This document shows, piece by piece, positions 1 through 8,280 of a stretch of DNA of 24,388 nucleotides. The notes under the pieces are model-generated. The model saw nothing but the letters and a program-made list of their open reading frames with translations. It did no database searches and had not been told where the DNA came from. This stretch comes from JAJDFU01 sp964641965. GTDB taxonomy: Bacteria; Bacteroidota; Bacteroidia; Chitinophagales; Saprospiraceae. Both the position numbers and the translations under genes were made by a program. Within the stretch, counting starts at the first letter, position 1, and every line of letters starts with the position of its first letter. The stretch spans positions 1-24,388 of the forward strand of contig CAZXLD010000061.1 in NCBI GenBank assembly GCA_964641965.1. The letters run 5' to 3'.

Positions 1-65
1 GACGGACAACCTATATCAGGGACGTACACCTTTTGCCATTCGACGCTTGCCATTTGCCATCAAAG
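1..65. repeat. Left copy of terminal dispersed repeat with heptamer array
   Basis: Positions 2-30 match, with one mismatch (A26 versus G), the reverse complement of 24360-24388 at the other end of the window. Next to this block are degenerate heptamers. Read on the minus strand they are ctttgat, ggcaaat, ggcaagc, gtcgaat, ggcaaaa, ggtgtac, then the conserved block. The stop codon of the MerR gene (60-62) lies inside the outermost heptamer. The order gene stop, heptamers, conserved block is the same as at the right end. Seen directly in the sequence; the family identity of the repeat is unknown. Confidence 0.8.
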
Positions 66-395
66 TGCCTTTCGCAACTCGTCCAGGAAGTTTCTCGCTT
101 CTTTCAGTCGAAGCATTTGCTCGTCCCGTTCTTTACGGAATTGTTTTTGCCGAAGGATTTCCTCCTTGGCCCCAGAAATGGTAAAGCCGCGATCCTTTAC
201 CAAGTGATAAATGATCTTGAGCTGTTCCAGGTTTTGAGGGGTAAATCTTCGGTCGCCCTTGCTGTTTTTATGAGGTTTCAACAGGTCGAATTCGCCTTCC
301 CAAAACCGGATCAGGGATTTGGAAATTTCGAACATACTGGCGACCTCTCCGATGGTGTAATACCGCTTAAGATCCTTGGAAGGGATATTAGGCAT
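60..395 (-). CDS. MerR family transcriptional regulator (small, single HTH domain)
   Basis: This 111-residue protein is essentially one MerR-type winged helix-turn-helix. The helix-turn-helix starts at about residue 12 (YYTIGEVASMFEIS), the wing follows (FWEGEF, then GDRRFTPQNLEQL), and a short coiled C-terminal helix rich in K, R and E ends the protein. It has no effector-binding or metal-binding domain and no conserved cysteines, so it is not a mercury, zinc or drug sensor of the classical kind. It presumably dimerises through the C-terminal helix and binds DNA; the target is unknown. From general knowledge, a MerR gene of this kind often sits beside the M23 peptidase gene next to alaS in Bacteroidota. 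Here three genes separate the two. It is the last gene of the minus-strand run, 74 bp after gatB, and its stop codon touches the terminal repeat. Confidence 0.85.
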   Translation of the reverse strand: MPNIPSKDLKRYYTIGEVASMFEISKSLIRFWEGEFDLLKPHKNSKGDRRFTPQNLEQLKIIYHLVKDRGFTISGAKEEILRQKQFRKERDEQMLRLKEARNFLDELRKAL

Positions 396-469
396 GCGTA
401 AAATTCAAATCTTTATAACTATGCAAGGTACTATATTCCCAAAATAAAAAGGGTAAAAGCGATCTACCG

Positions 470-1909
470 TCAAGCGTTCTCAAGCCGATTTACCAATAAT
501 TGGTTACTTTTTTTCGGATCTGCCTTCCCATTCGTTTTACGCATCAACTGCCCCATGAAGAAGCCCAACAACCCTTTTTTCCCTTTTTGATACGCTTTCA
601 CTTTATCCGGAAATGCCTCCAGGATTTCATCAATAAACCCATCCAATTCAGTAGTATCACTTAACTGAAACAGTCCCAGAGAGGATGCCAATTGCTCAAC
701 CGGTTGATCCGGCTTTGCTAACCAAGCCGGCAACAACTGTTGCATGGCTGCCGTATGACTTAGTTTATCCTCCGCTATAAGTTGAAACAACTGACAGATT
801 CCCGCAATGGAGATCGGAAAGTCTGTTACGTCAACAGCATGGCTTTTGGCCCAGGGCATGATTTGATTGATCAGGAAATTACCAGCCTGCTGAGGGTTGG
901 CTCCCGCTTCCACCAATAAGATAAAGAATTGTGCAACTGCTTTGGTTTCCGTCAGCAGCGCAGCCTGGTAATCGGTAATGGAATAGGAGCTAAGCCATTC
1001 CGTTTGAAGAGCACGCGGCAGCTTGGGCATGCTTCGCTGGAGATCACGAACCCAATCGGGATCTATGCCTAAGGCTGGAAGATCCGGTTCTGGTAAATAC
1101 CTGTAATCTTGGGCATCCTCTTTATCGCGGAGCGATCTGGTGACTCCAGAAACAGGATCAAACTGACGTGTCTCCTGCTCAACTTCGATACCTTGATCCA
1201 GCAAGCCGGCCTGACGTTGCGATTCGAAAGCAATTGCCTGCCGGGCATAACGCATGGAGTTTAAGTTTTTCACCTCACAACGCTGACCAAATTGAGTAGC
1301 CCCCTGTGGCCGCAAGGAAATATTGCAGTCACAACGAAGCGACCCCTGTTCCATATGCCCATCCGAAATATCTAGCCATCTGACCAACCTTCGCATTTCG
1401 CTCATCAGGGCATCTACTTCTTCAGCCGAACGCAGATCAGGTTCTGTAACTATTTCCAGCAAAGGCGCTCCTGCCCGGTTGAGGTCTATGCTGGTATATG
1501 TTGTATCTGCTTCGTGTATACTCTTACCTGCATCTTCTTCGAGGTGTATTTGTCTAAGTCGAATGGATTTAACACCCTCCGAGGTTGATATTTCAATAGC
1601 TCCTCCTACACATAGAGGTAAATGATGTTGACTAATCTGGTATCCTTTGGGCAGATCGGGATAAAAGTAATGCTTGCGATCAAAAGCAAGACGGTCGGCA
1701 AGTGTACAATTCAAGGCTAGGCCCAACTGAATGGCACGCGCTACATGCTCTCGGTTTATCCTGGGTAATGTTCCGGGCAAGGCTAAAGAGACCGGGCTAA
1801 CGAGCGTGTTAGGCGGTGCACCAAACCGATTTTGATCTGGGCAAAAGGCCTTGCTCGTCGTATTTAATTGAACATGGACTTCTAATCCAATTACCAGTTC
1901 GTACTCCAT
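470..1909 (-). CDS. gatB: Aspartyl/glutamyl-tRNA(Asn/Gln) amidotransferase subunit B
   Basis: Subunit B of the cytoplasmic GatCAB amidotransferase, which converts misacylated Glu-tRNA(Gln) and/or Asp-tRNA(Asn) to the correctly amidated tRNA. The length of 479 residues is normal for the family. The N-terminal signature YELVIGLEVHVQL carries the conserved His12. The kinase-like cradle domain shows LEEDAGK (about 123-129), NRAGAPLLEIVTEPD (about 144-158, with Glu152) and CDCNISLRP. The C-terminal third (about 330-477) is the helical GatB/YqeY tail that contacts the tRNA elbow and ends in the usual GQLMRKTNGKADPKK motif. GatA and GatC are not in the window. It starts 24 bp after the DUF3667 stop and probably shares that transcript. 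Confidence 0.97.
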   Translation of the reverse strand: MEYELVIGLEVHVQLNTTSKAFCPDQNRFGAPPNTLVSPVSLALPGTLPRINREHVARAIQLGLALNCTLADRLAFDRKHYFYPDLPKGYQISQHHLPLCVGGAIEISTSEGVKSIRLRQIHLEEDAGKSIHEADTTYTSIDLNRAGAPLLEIVTEPDLRSAEEVDALMSEMRRLVRWLDISDGHMEQGSLRCDCNISLRPQGATQFGQRCEVKNLNSMRYARQAIAFESQRQAGLLDQGIEVEQETRQFDPVSGVTRSLRDKEDAQDYRYLPEPDLPALGIDPDWVRDLQRSMPKLPRALQTEWLSSYSITDYQAALLTETKAVAQFFILLVEAGANPQQAGNFLINQIMPWAKSHAVDVTDFPISIAGICQLFQLIAEDKLSHTAAMQQLLPAWLAKPDQPVEQLASSLGLFQLSDTTELDGFIDEILEAFPDKVKAYQKGKKGLLGFFMGQLMRKTNGKADPKKSNQLLVNRLENA

Positions 1910-1933
1910 TACTGCAATTGAAATCTTTTCAAA

Positions 1934-2989
1934 TTAAGCAAACATTAATCCACTGATCAAAAAAGTAAAGCTTAGGAAAATAATAATAATGACTTGGTAG
2001 GAAACAAAAACAAACCCAAATTTGAAAAGCGTCTTAAACCAACCCTGTTTGTAGTAATTGAGCATGGCCCAGTACACATAGACGGCTGCTAAAACAAAAG
2101 GTATGAAGTACATTTCATCTCGCCAATAAGCAATAATTGCTGTCAGTGATAGTAAGATGAATAAGAAAGCATGGGTGTAAAAAGAGAAATACAAATGCTC
2201 AATAAAATAGCGCTTTCTTCTCCAATACAAAGCTTTCAAAACCAGGGCAATCGCAGGCATCATAATGAGGAGCATCCAGGTTACCTGTCCCAGCGCAAAT
2301 TGCCAAAAACTGGACTGATTTTGTACGACCCGGACGGTTTGTCTGATTATGGTTCGCCCCAACGGAGTTTCAATATTATATTTTTGCACCAGAGAGTCAG
2401 GATGAAGGTTAAAAAACTCATCTTGGTCAAAAGAGACACTGTAACCTTTAAATCCGTTCTTAAAGTCAAAACCAACATAATCAAAATTCATGGAGTCAAT
2501 TTGAGGACTGCCTATTTTGAGCATGAAGGTATCTAAGGCTGCTTGCCATCCTGGATCCCGTATGCGTTGGGTTTTTAGAGAATCATAATATCCTTGTATC
2601 TGTTCCCTGAGATCGTTCTCGTAGGCCTCTTGCTCCATATTGGATTCATTATCCTTAAACGATGCCGTTATCTGACCGGATAGTACATAATTGAGGATGG
2701 CTAAGAAAAGGATTGCCGTAACCAAGAAAATACGAGCGGGATGTACGAACCGTTTCCGCTGACCTTCAAAAAAAAGAAGTGGTAAACGGCCCGGGACTAA
2801 CATGGCCTTTAGGGTCCTGAATATTTTGTTGTCCAGGCTGAAAAACGCATCCAGTAATTCGTGAAACAGGTCTTTTAGCGGGATCTTTCCAGCATACACC
2901 TTTTGGCCACATCTAGGACAATAGTATGCCCGATCCCCTAGGGGTTCACCACAATTAGCACACTTTTTTTCCTGTACATTTTGGACCAT
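1934..2989 (-). CDS. DUF3667 domain-containing zinc-ribbon membrane protein
   Basis: A 351-residue protein with an N-terminal treble-cysteine zinc ribbon (CxxC pairs at 10/13 and 24/27), then the conserved DUF3667 stretch (KIPLKDLFHELLDAFFSLDNKIFRTLKAML, PGRLPLLFFEGQRKRFVHPARIFL, about 35-90). A first membrane helix follows at about 86-104. A soluble loop of about 120 residues comes next, then four more membrane helices at about 232-255, 265-287, 293-312 and 322-350. The family is common in Bacteroidota and has no established function. The architecture (cytoplasmic zinc ribbon, extracytoplasmic loop, helical bundle) suggests an inner-membrane protein. It lies 18 bp after the CapA-like gene and 24 bp before gatB on the same strand. 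Confidence 0.85.
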   Translation of the reverse strand: MVQNVQEKKCANCGEPLGDRAYYCPRCGQKVYAGKIPLKDLFHELLDAFFSLDNKIFRTLKAMLVPGRLPLLFFEGQRKRFVHPARIFLVTAILFLAILNYVLSGQITASFKDNESNMEQEAYENDLREQIQGYYDSLKTQRIRDPGWQAALDTFMLKIGSPQIDSMNFDYVGFDFKNGFKGYSVSFDQDEFFNLHPDSLVQKYNIETPLGRTIIRQTVRVVQNQSSFWQFALGQVTWMLLIMMPAIALVLKALYWRRKRYFIEHLYFSFYTHAFLFILLSLTAIIAYWRDEMYFIPFVLAAVYVYWAMLNYYKQGWFKTLFKFGFVFVSYQVIIIIFLSFTFLISGLMFA

Positions 2990-3007
2990 ACAGCTGAAAA
3001 TAAACGA

Positions 3008-4189
3008 TTATTTCTCCTCAGCAGCCTTGTATAAGTAGCCGTCTTCCCCGAACATAAGAGAACTTTCCGGAAAATCGTTCCAGCTCAAGGCTCTTACTTT
3101 TTCCAAGGCCCGTTTTTGGGGGTCTGGTAATGGCCCATGATCATAGCCTTGATATACAGAGATCAGCTGCCCTTCCAGAAAAACACCATTTCGATCAACC
3201 ACTATTTCTATCATTGGAGCATAACCCGCCGGTCCTCTCAGGTTAAAGCGGCCGTACGTACAAAAATTTCCAAGACTATAGGCAATAAATCGATCCTTAT
3301 ACAGCTCAACGGCACGGCTTACATGCGGACCATGACCAAAAACGATATCAGCTCCAGCATCAATGACAGTATGTGCAAAGATGTACACATTACCACGGTT
3401 TTCACCATAATAGGTTTCTGACCGTCGAGGTACATGCTGGTTATCTGCTCCTTCGGCGCCACCATGAAAGGAAACCATCACAACATCACTATTTTCTTCG
3501 AGGAATTGCACCAGCTGGCGGGCCTTAGCAAGATCGTGAATACTACAGGTCCCCGTATTCGGAGCAAAGGCACACATACCGACGCGCAGTCCGTTTCGCT
3601 CGATGATGACATACTCATCACTGCCTGCCAATCCGGCATAGCCTATGCGATTGGAATCCAATACGGCTTTTGTTCTCTTGCGCCCTTCCCATCCAAAATC
3701 ACCGGAGTGATTGTTGGCTATACTCATCAAATCAAAACCTGCTGTTTTCAATGCTTCCCCGTAGTGCTCAGGTGAACGAAAAGCATAGCATACTTTGGGG
3801 TTAGAACATCGCTTTACGGTGCCACCTTCATCGATAAGAGTACCTTCCAGATTGCCAAAGGCCACATCTGCAGCATTCAGCCAGGGAACCACTGCCTTTA
3901 ACAAACCGGTTGCACCTTCCTTGGGTAGGTAACCAGCATCAGGATAATGGGTACCCAGCATAATATCTCCCACACCAATAATGGTCCAGCTATTCTGTTG
4001 AAACCGGCTGGTATCATAAACCAACCCCTCAGGCAGGCTGAGCAAAGGTGTTCTTGAAAAAGTAATCGATCGCCCTTCTTCGAATTGGTGAAGCACAGAC
4101 ACAGGGACCTGAGCTTGCAGAAGGCAAACACTACACTGGCCAATTAAAAAAAGACCCCCTAAGAGGAGGTCTTTCCATATAAAATTCAT
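3008..4189 (-). CDS. CapA family (PGA_cap) metallophosphatase-like exported protein
   Basis: A 393-residue protein of the CapA/PGA_cap group, a branch of the calcineurin-like phosphoesterases named for poly-gamma-glutamate capsule synthesis. Many members are uncharacterised envelope proteins. Metal-site motifs are present in order: GVGDIMLG (Asp75), FGNLEGTL (Asn113, Glu115), SIANNHSGD (Asn160, His161), SFHGGAEG (His242) and VFGHGPHV (His286, His289). The protein therefore looks catalytically complete. Residues 1-27 form a signal peptide (hydrophobic core LLLGGLFLIG, cleavage near LQAQ), which supports the ATG at 4189. The gene starts only 15 bp after the M23 stop. A strong terminator-like hairpin lies within codons 6-14, which is unusual (separate entry). 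No PgsB or PgsC homologue is nearby, so a capsule role is not supported here. Confidence 0.9.
   Translation of the reverse strand: MNFIWKDLLLGGLFLIGQCSVCLLQAQVPVSVLHQFEEGRSITFSRTPLLSLPEGLVYDTSRFQQNSWTIIGVGDIMLGTHYPDAGYLPKEGATGLLKAVVPWLNAADVAFGNLEGTLIDEGGTVKRCSNPKVCYAFRSPEHYGEALKTAGFDLMSIANNHSGDFGWEGRKRTKAVLDSNRIGYAGLAGSDEYVIIERNGLRVGMCAFAPNTGTCSIHDLAKARQLVQFLEENSDVVMVSFHGGAEGADNQHVPRRSETYYGENRGNVYIFAHTVIDAGADIVFGHGPHVSRAVELYKDRFIAYSLGNFCTYGRFNLRGPAGYAPMIEIVVDRNGVFLEGQLISVYQGYDHGPLPDPQKRALEKVRALSWNDFPESSLMFGEDGYLYKAAEEK
4144..4174 (-). terminator. Intrinsic terminator-like hairpin inside the CapA-gene 5' coding region
   Basis: On the minus strand, arm AAAGACCTCCT (4174-4164), loop CTT (4163-4161) and arm AGGGGGTCTTT (4160-4150) form an 11-bp stem with a single U-G wobble. 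It runs directly into a T-rich stretch (seven T in total, 4152-4146). It lies 31 nt past the M23 stop codon and inside codons 6-14 of the CapA-like gene, where it encodes the Leu/Gly-rich signal peptide. It could terminate M23 transcripts, attenuate the downstream genes, or be a by-product of the codons used. Confidence 0.5.
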
Positions 4190-4204
4190 ATTTCTTGATC
4201 GTTT

Positions 4205-5185
4205 TTAGTCAAACGATTGATTGACTTGTTCAGCAGCCTCCACGAGTTCCTGATATTCTTCCGGAGAGAGTCCATCCATCACGTAATGGATCGGATTTAC
4301 CTTTTCCCCTTTGTAGTGTACCTCATAGTGGCAATGAGGAGCCGTTGAAGTACCAGTATCTCCTACTTTTCCAATCTCCTGTCCTCTAGTTACCTTTTGC
4401 CCTTCTTTTACATCAATGGCGCTCATGTGAGCATACAGGGTTTCGTAGCCGTAGCCATGGTCGATAATCACATTCCAACCATAGCCGGATTTCTGCTTTT
4501 GTACACGCTTGACCTTCCCATCACCTGTAGCATAAATTGGAGTACCACGGGGGGCAGTAAAGTCGATACCGCCATGAAACTTCTTACGCTTGAAAATGGG
4601 GTGTATCCGATATCCGAATCCCGACAATAACCGAACCCGTCGGGCTAATTGATCGGAGCGAACCGGCTTTATAGAAGGCATGCTGCGCAGCATTTCTTCT
4701 TTGTTGACCGCCTTTTTCGTGATTTCATCAAGCGACTCAGCTTGTAGCACATATTGGTGCTTGACCTTTCGAATACGCTGCCGAAGAGAAGCCATCAACT
4801 CTCCAGAAGAGTAATCTTTTAACTCCACATATTCCTCATGACCGCCGATTCCTCCTTCCCAAATACCTTGATCAACCGGATCCATACCAAAGATCATACG
4901 ATAGGCATATGCGTCTTTCTGACGCAAATAGGCCAAACCGTCTGACATTTGACTGATTGCAGAAGAAGCATTTTCCAAGTCTGCCTTCAACTGGTCATTT
5001 TCGCGTCGGAGGGCATTCTTTTCCGGATCTGGCACAAATCGTTGTGTGATCAGGGCAATAATACCAGCAAAAACGAGTACAGCACAGGTAAGTCCGAAGA
5101 TCCGGAGGACTTGGATGGTTAATGTAGGTTGGACTTTTTCGTATCTAAGCGTCTGGGGATTGTAGATAAATTTTTCTCGCCTCAT
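4205..5185 (-). CDS. M23 family zinc metallopeptidase (LytM-type, membrane-anchored)
   Basis: A 326-residue peptidoglycan endopeptidase of the M23/LytM type. A short basic cytoplasmic head precedes one membrane helix (about 24-48). A coiled-coil region follows (about 55-90 and 125-165). The catalytic domain covers about 185-305 and has all zinc and catalytic residues: FHGGIDF (His204, Asp208), LYAHMS (His253) and APHCHYEV (His284, His286). It therefore probably cleaves peptide cross-links in the wall and is not a degenerate scaffold or activator. The Y-x-x-E-K head and the coiled coil are typical of Bacteroidota M23 proteins encoded divergently from alaS. A promoter candidate lies at 5302-5332. 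It is the first gene of the minus-strand run. Confidence 0.93.
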   Translation of the reverse strand: MRREKFIYNPQTLRYEKVQPTLTIQVLRIFGLTCAVLVFAGIIALITQRFVPDPEKNALRRENDQLKADLENASSAISQMSDGLAYLRQKDAYAYRMIFGMDPVDQGIWEGGIGGHEEYVELKDYSSGELMASLRQRIRKVKHQYVLQAESLDEITKKAVNKEEMLRSMPSIKPVRSDQLARRVRLLSGFGYRIHPIFKRKKFHGGIDFTAPRGTPIYATGDGKVKRVQKQKSGYGWNVIIDHGYGYETLYAHMSAIDVKEGQKVTRGQEIGKVGDTGTSTAPHCHYEVHYKGEKVNPIHYVMDGLSPEEYQELVEAAEQVNQSFD

Positions 5186-5301
5186 GATTTGTATTCCTTG
5201 AAGACTAACGAACTAAAATTCTACTCTCTTTGTAGTGATAGTAGAATAATAGTTTTCCCCTCTCCTTTCCTATTCCTTTAAGCTTTCCGTTTCCGTGCGG
5301 C

Positions 5302-5332
5302 TAAATGTACAAGTGTGTCGTTGTATTCCCAA
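5302..5332 (-). promoter_or_regulatory. Candidate promoter for the M23 operon
   Basis: On the minus strand a TTG (5332-5330) is followed after exactly 20 bp by TACATTTA (5309-5302). This is one mismatch from the Bacteroidota sigma -7 box TAnnTTTG, with the expected -33/-7 spacing. It would give a leader of roughly 110 nt before the M23 ATG. Pattern match only. Confidence 0.4.
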
Positions 5333-5407
5333 ATAAAGTGGAAAAATATAGACGTTGTATCCACTTTACGCCTACAACAAAAGAAAACTTAATCAAATTA
5401 ATTATAA

Positions 5408-5431
5408 AATAATGGCATTTTGCCACTTATT
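5408..5431. promoter_or_regulatory. Dyad symmetry (operator-like) between M23 gene and alaS
   Basis: TGGCA (5413-5417), TTT, TGCCA (5421-5425) is a perfect 13-bp inverted repeat. The outer arms AATAA (5408-5412) and TTATT (5427-5431) extend it with one extra C. It lies between the two divergent promoter candidates, so it is a plausible binding site for a dimeric regulator. The MerR protein of this neighbourhood is a possible but unproven candidate. Confidence 0.35.
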
Positions 5432-5471
5432 TGAGGAGATGGAAAAGTGCTCTTTTACCTGTTTTTTCTCC

Positions 5472-5479
5472 TAATTTTG
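5472..5479 (+). promoter_or_regulatory. Candidate -7 promoter box for alaS
   Basis: TAATTTTG matches the Bacteroidota -7 consensus TAnnTTTG exactly and lies 62 bp before the alaS ATG. No convincing TTG is found at the ideal -33 spacing, so this remains a candidate. Confidence 0.45.
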
Positions 5480-5540
5480 CACATCTAACAGGGAAACTTG
5501 CTTTTGGTTTACGTTATCCGCCTTGTAAAACACACGATAC

Positions 5541-8177
5541 ATGACGGCCAGGGAAATCCGCCAGACATTTTTAGACTTCTTTAAGGAAAAGGGGCACAAA
5601 ATTGTTCCTTCTGCGCCCATTGTAAACAAACAGGATCCAAGCTTGATGTTTACCAACGCAGGAATGAATCAATTCAAGGACTTTTTCTTGGGTAACCAGG
5701 AGCCCGAAGCATCTAGAGTGGCGGACACTCAGAAATGCCTTCGTGTATCCGGTAAGCATAATGATCTTGAGGAAGTCGGCCGAGATAGCTATCATCATAC
5801 CATGTTCGAAATGTTGGGAAACTGGTCTTTTGGTGATTACTTCAAAAAAGAAGCTATCGATTGGGCATGGGAGCTACTCACGGAGGTTTATGGCCTTCCG
5901 AAGGACAGATTATATGCCACTATATTCAAAGGCGATGAAGCAGATGGCCTGGAACCCGATGAAGAAGCTGCTGCTATCTGGAAAAAGTGGCTTCCTGAGG
6001 AACGCATCCTGCTGTACGGTAAAAAGGATAACTTCTGGGAAATGGGTGATACCGGCCCCTGTGGACCCTGCTCGGAAATCCATATCGATCTGCGCCCCAA
6101 TAAGGACCGAAAAAAAGTGGATGGCAGCACCCTGGTGAATGCAGACCATCCGCAGGTGGTAGAAATCTGGAACCTCGTTTTCATTCAATTTGATCGTAAA
6201 GCGAATGGCAGTTTGGTTGAATTACCTGCCAAGCACATTGATACGGGGATGGGATTCGAACGGCTAACCATGGCTATGCAGGGGAAAATATCCAATTATG
6301 ATACCGATGTGTTTAGCCCGTTCATACAATTTATCGAACAAGCATCGGGTAAAAAATATACAGCTCGGTATGAAGTAGACGCCAAATCAGATATTGCGAT
6401 GCGCGTTGTGGCAGACCACTTACGGGCAGTAGCCTTTACCATAGCTGATGGTCAGTTGCCTGGAAATACAGGTGCCGGATATGTAGTTCGTCGTATTCTT
6501 CGGCGGGCCGTTCGATACTATTATTCCTTCCTCGACATCCAAGAACCTTTCCTGCACACCATGATGCCGCTGCTTTCCAAATACTTTGGGGATGTTTTCC
6601 CGGAAATCAAGGCTCAAGCGGATCAAATAGCCCGAGTTATCGAAGGCGAAGAGAAATCATTTCTCCACACCTTAGAAAATGGGTTGGCCCGCTTCGATCA
6701 GCTCGATACTGCGGGCAACATCATACGCGGAGCGGATGCTTTCGAACTCTACGATACCTATGGGTTCCCAATCGACCTTACCCGCCTGCTTGCTAAGGAG
6801 AAAGGGCTGACCATCGATGAATCAGGATTCGAAGAAGCACTAGCTCAACAAAAAGAACGATCACGTGCTGATGCAACCAAGGAGGTGGGCGACTGGACCA
6901 TTCTGAATCCAGGTGAAGAAGTTCAATTTGTGGGATACGATCAACTCATCGTCGAGGATGCCTACCTATTGAAATATCGGACCCTTAAAGTCAAAAAGAA
7001 AGATCAATTTCAATTGGTACTGAATACAACTCCATTTTATGGAGAAAGTGGGGGGCAGCGAGGAGATACTGGTTTTTTGTACGTAGGGAAGGAAAAAATC
7101 AAAGTCCTCAATACGCTGAAAGAGAATGACCTTACGGTCCACATAGTTGATAAGCTTCCAAAAAACATGGGTCAAAAAGTACGAGCTGAAGTTGATCCGC
7201 AGAAGCGCCAAATGACCAGTAGCAACCACAGTGCTGTTCACCTGATGCACGCTGCCCTGCACCAGGTGTTGGGAGCGCATGCCTTACAAAAAGGACAGGA
7301 CGTGGACACTGAACGCTTGCGTTTTGATTTTTCTCATTTCCAAAAGGTTACAGATGAGGAAATCGGTAAGGTCGAGCAGATTGTAAATGAAAAGATACGC
7401 GCGAATATCCCCAGGGGGGAAGTCAGGGATATGCCGATTGAGGAAGCTCGGCAAATTGGAGCAATGATGCTCTTTGGCGAAAAATATGGCGAAACCGTGC
7501 GCGTAATCACTTTTGATGGAGATTTTTCTCGTGAACTGTGTGGCGGAACGCATGTAGAAGCTACGGGCGAGATTGGCTTCTTTAAAATAGTCACCGAAAC
7601 CAGCGTGGCAGCTGGTATACGCCGAATTGAAGCTATCACGGCTGACCACGCAGAAGCCTTCCTGAATCAGGAACTCAGCGAATTGGATAAAGTCAGAGCA
7701 TTGCTGAAGACGCCGGTAAATACAGCCAAACTGGTGGAAGGGCTACAAGAGGAAAATAAAAAGCTCAAAAAAGAGGTAGAGAAATTGCTGGCTGCCCAAG
7801 CCGGCGCTTTAAAAGAAGAGCTCATCCAAAAAGCCGTTCCAGTCAATGGTATTCAACTTATAGCCGCCCGGGTTCCGGTCACAGACAGCGGTGCACTTAA
7901 AAACCTGGCCTTTCAATTGGAACGCGAGTTGGAAAATGTCGTCGTGTTGTTTGGGGCCGAAGTCAATGGAAAGCCGCAATTAATGGTTGCCGTTAGTAAG
8001 GGCATTGCCGAAGCAGGGAAATTACATGCCGGAAATATGGTCCGCGAGCTAGCCAAGGAAATTAAGGGTGGCGGTGGCGGCCAACCCTTTTTTGCCACAG
8101 CCGGAGGCAAAGATGCCAGTGGCCTGGATCGGGCTATTGACAAAGGTATTCAGCAGATCAAGGAAAAATTGGGCTAG
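5541..8177 (+). CDS. alaS: Alanyl-tRNA synthetase
   Basis: Class II alanyl-tRNA synthetase of full length (878 residues); it charges tRNA(Ala) in the cytoplasm and hydrolyses mischarged Ser/Gly-tRNA(Ala). The catalytic core (about 1-400) shows NAGMNQFKDFFLG, the motif 2 region with CLRVSGKHNDLEEVG, GDTGPCGPCSE, and motif 3 in HIDTGMGFERL (about 232). The editing domain carries both zinc-binding motifs, HxxxH (His563, His567) and CGGTH (Cys667, His671). A coiled coil (about 730-760) leads to the C-Ala domain, which ends with the GGGGGQPFFATAGG signature near 850. The start MTAREIRQTFLDFF is at the family's usual position. The gene is divergent from the M23 operon, an arrangement that recurs in Bacteroidota. 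Confidence 0.99.
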   Translation: MTAREIRQTFLDFFKEKGHKIVPSAPIVNKQDPSLMFTNAGMNQFKDFFLGNQEPEASRVADTQKCLRVSGKHNDLEEVGRDSYHHTMFEMLGNWSFGDYFKKEAIDWAWELLTEVYGLPKDRLYATIFKGDEADGLEPDEEAAAIWKKWLPEERILLYGKKDNFWEMGDTGPCGPCSEIHIDLRPNKDRKKVDGSTLVNADHPQVVEIWNLVFIQFDRKANGSLVELPAKHIDTGMGFERLTMAMQGKISNYDTDVFSPFIQFIEQASGKKYTARYEVDAKSDIAMRVVADHLRAVAFTIADGQLPGNTGAGYVVRRILRRAVRYYYSFLDIQEPFLHTMMPLLSKYFGDVFPEIKAQADQIARVIEGEEKSFLHTLENGLARFDQLDTAGNIIRGADAFELYDTYGFPIDLTRLLAKEKGLTIDESGFEEALAQQKERSRADATKEVGDWTILNPGEEVQFVGYDQLIVEDAYLLKYRTLKVKKKDQFQLVLNTTPFYGESGGQRGDTGFLYVGKEKIKVLNTLKENDLTVHIVDKLPKNMGQKVRAEVDPQKRQMTSSNHSAVHLMHAALHQVLGAHALQKGQDVDTERLRFDFSHFQKVTDEEIGKVEQIVNEKIRANIPRGEVRDMPIEEARQIGAMMLFGEKYGETVRVITFDGDFSRELCGGTHVEATGEIGFFKIVTETSVAAGIRRIEAITADHAEAFLNQELSELDKVRALLKTPVNTAKLVEGLQEENKKLKKEVEKLLAAQAGALKEELIQKAVPVNGIQLIAARVPVTDSGALKNLAFQLERELENVVVLFGAEVNGKPQLMVAVSKGIAEAGKLHAGNMVRELAKEIKGGGGGQPFFATAGGKDASGLDRAIDKGIQQIKEKLG

Positions 8178-8250
8178 CCTTTCCGGTTTACGACAAACCG
8201 TCCGCCGTGAACCGCCTACCATTTAACGACTACCGCCCCCAAAGTTTATC

Positions 8251-8258
8251 TACTTTTA
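8251..8258 (+). promoter_or_regulatory. Candidate -7 promoter box for the sulfhydrylase gene
   Basis: TACTTTTA is one mismatch from TAnnTTTG and lies 22 bp before the metZ ATG, implying a very short leader. No clear -33 TTG is present. A small perfect hairpin (CGGTTT 8184-8189, AAACCG 8195-8200) lies just after the alaS stop but has no T-tract. Confidence 0.3.
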
Positions 8259-8280
8259 TCGCCTTTCTAAAACCAGGGGT

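Larger units (their letters stand above)
5186..5540. other. Divergent intergenic control region, M23 gene / alaS
   Basis: This 355-bp gap lies between two divergent genes and holds no credible ORF. It contains promoter candidates for both sides (separate entries), a dyad at 5408-5431 (separate entry), and a perfect 8-bp inverted repeat, ATTCTACT (5218-5225) with AGTAGAAT (5240-5247), loop 14 nt. The latter would form a hairpin in the 5' leader of the M23 transcript, about 33-62 nt ahead of its ATG. No riboswitch consensus or T-box was recognised. Confidence 0.6.

Noticed and set aside
8178..8280. Terminator or SAM riboswitch between alaS and metZ
   Set aside because: The CGGTTT/AAACCG hairpin (8184-8200) has only a 6-bp stem and no T-run, and no SAM-binding core could be matched in about 100 bp.
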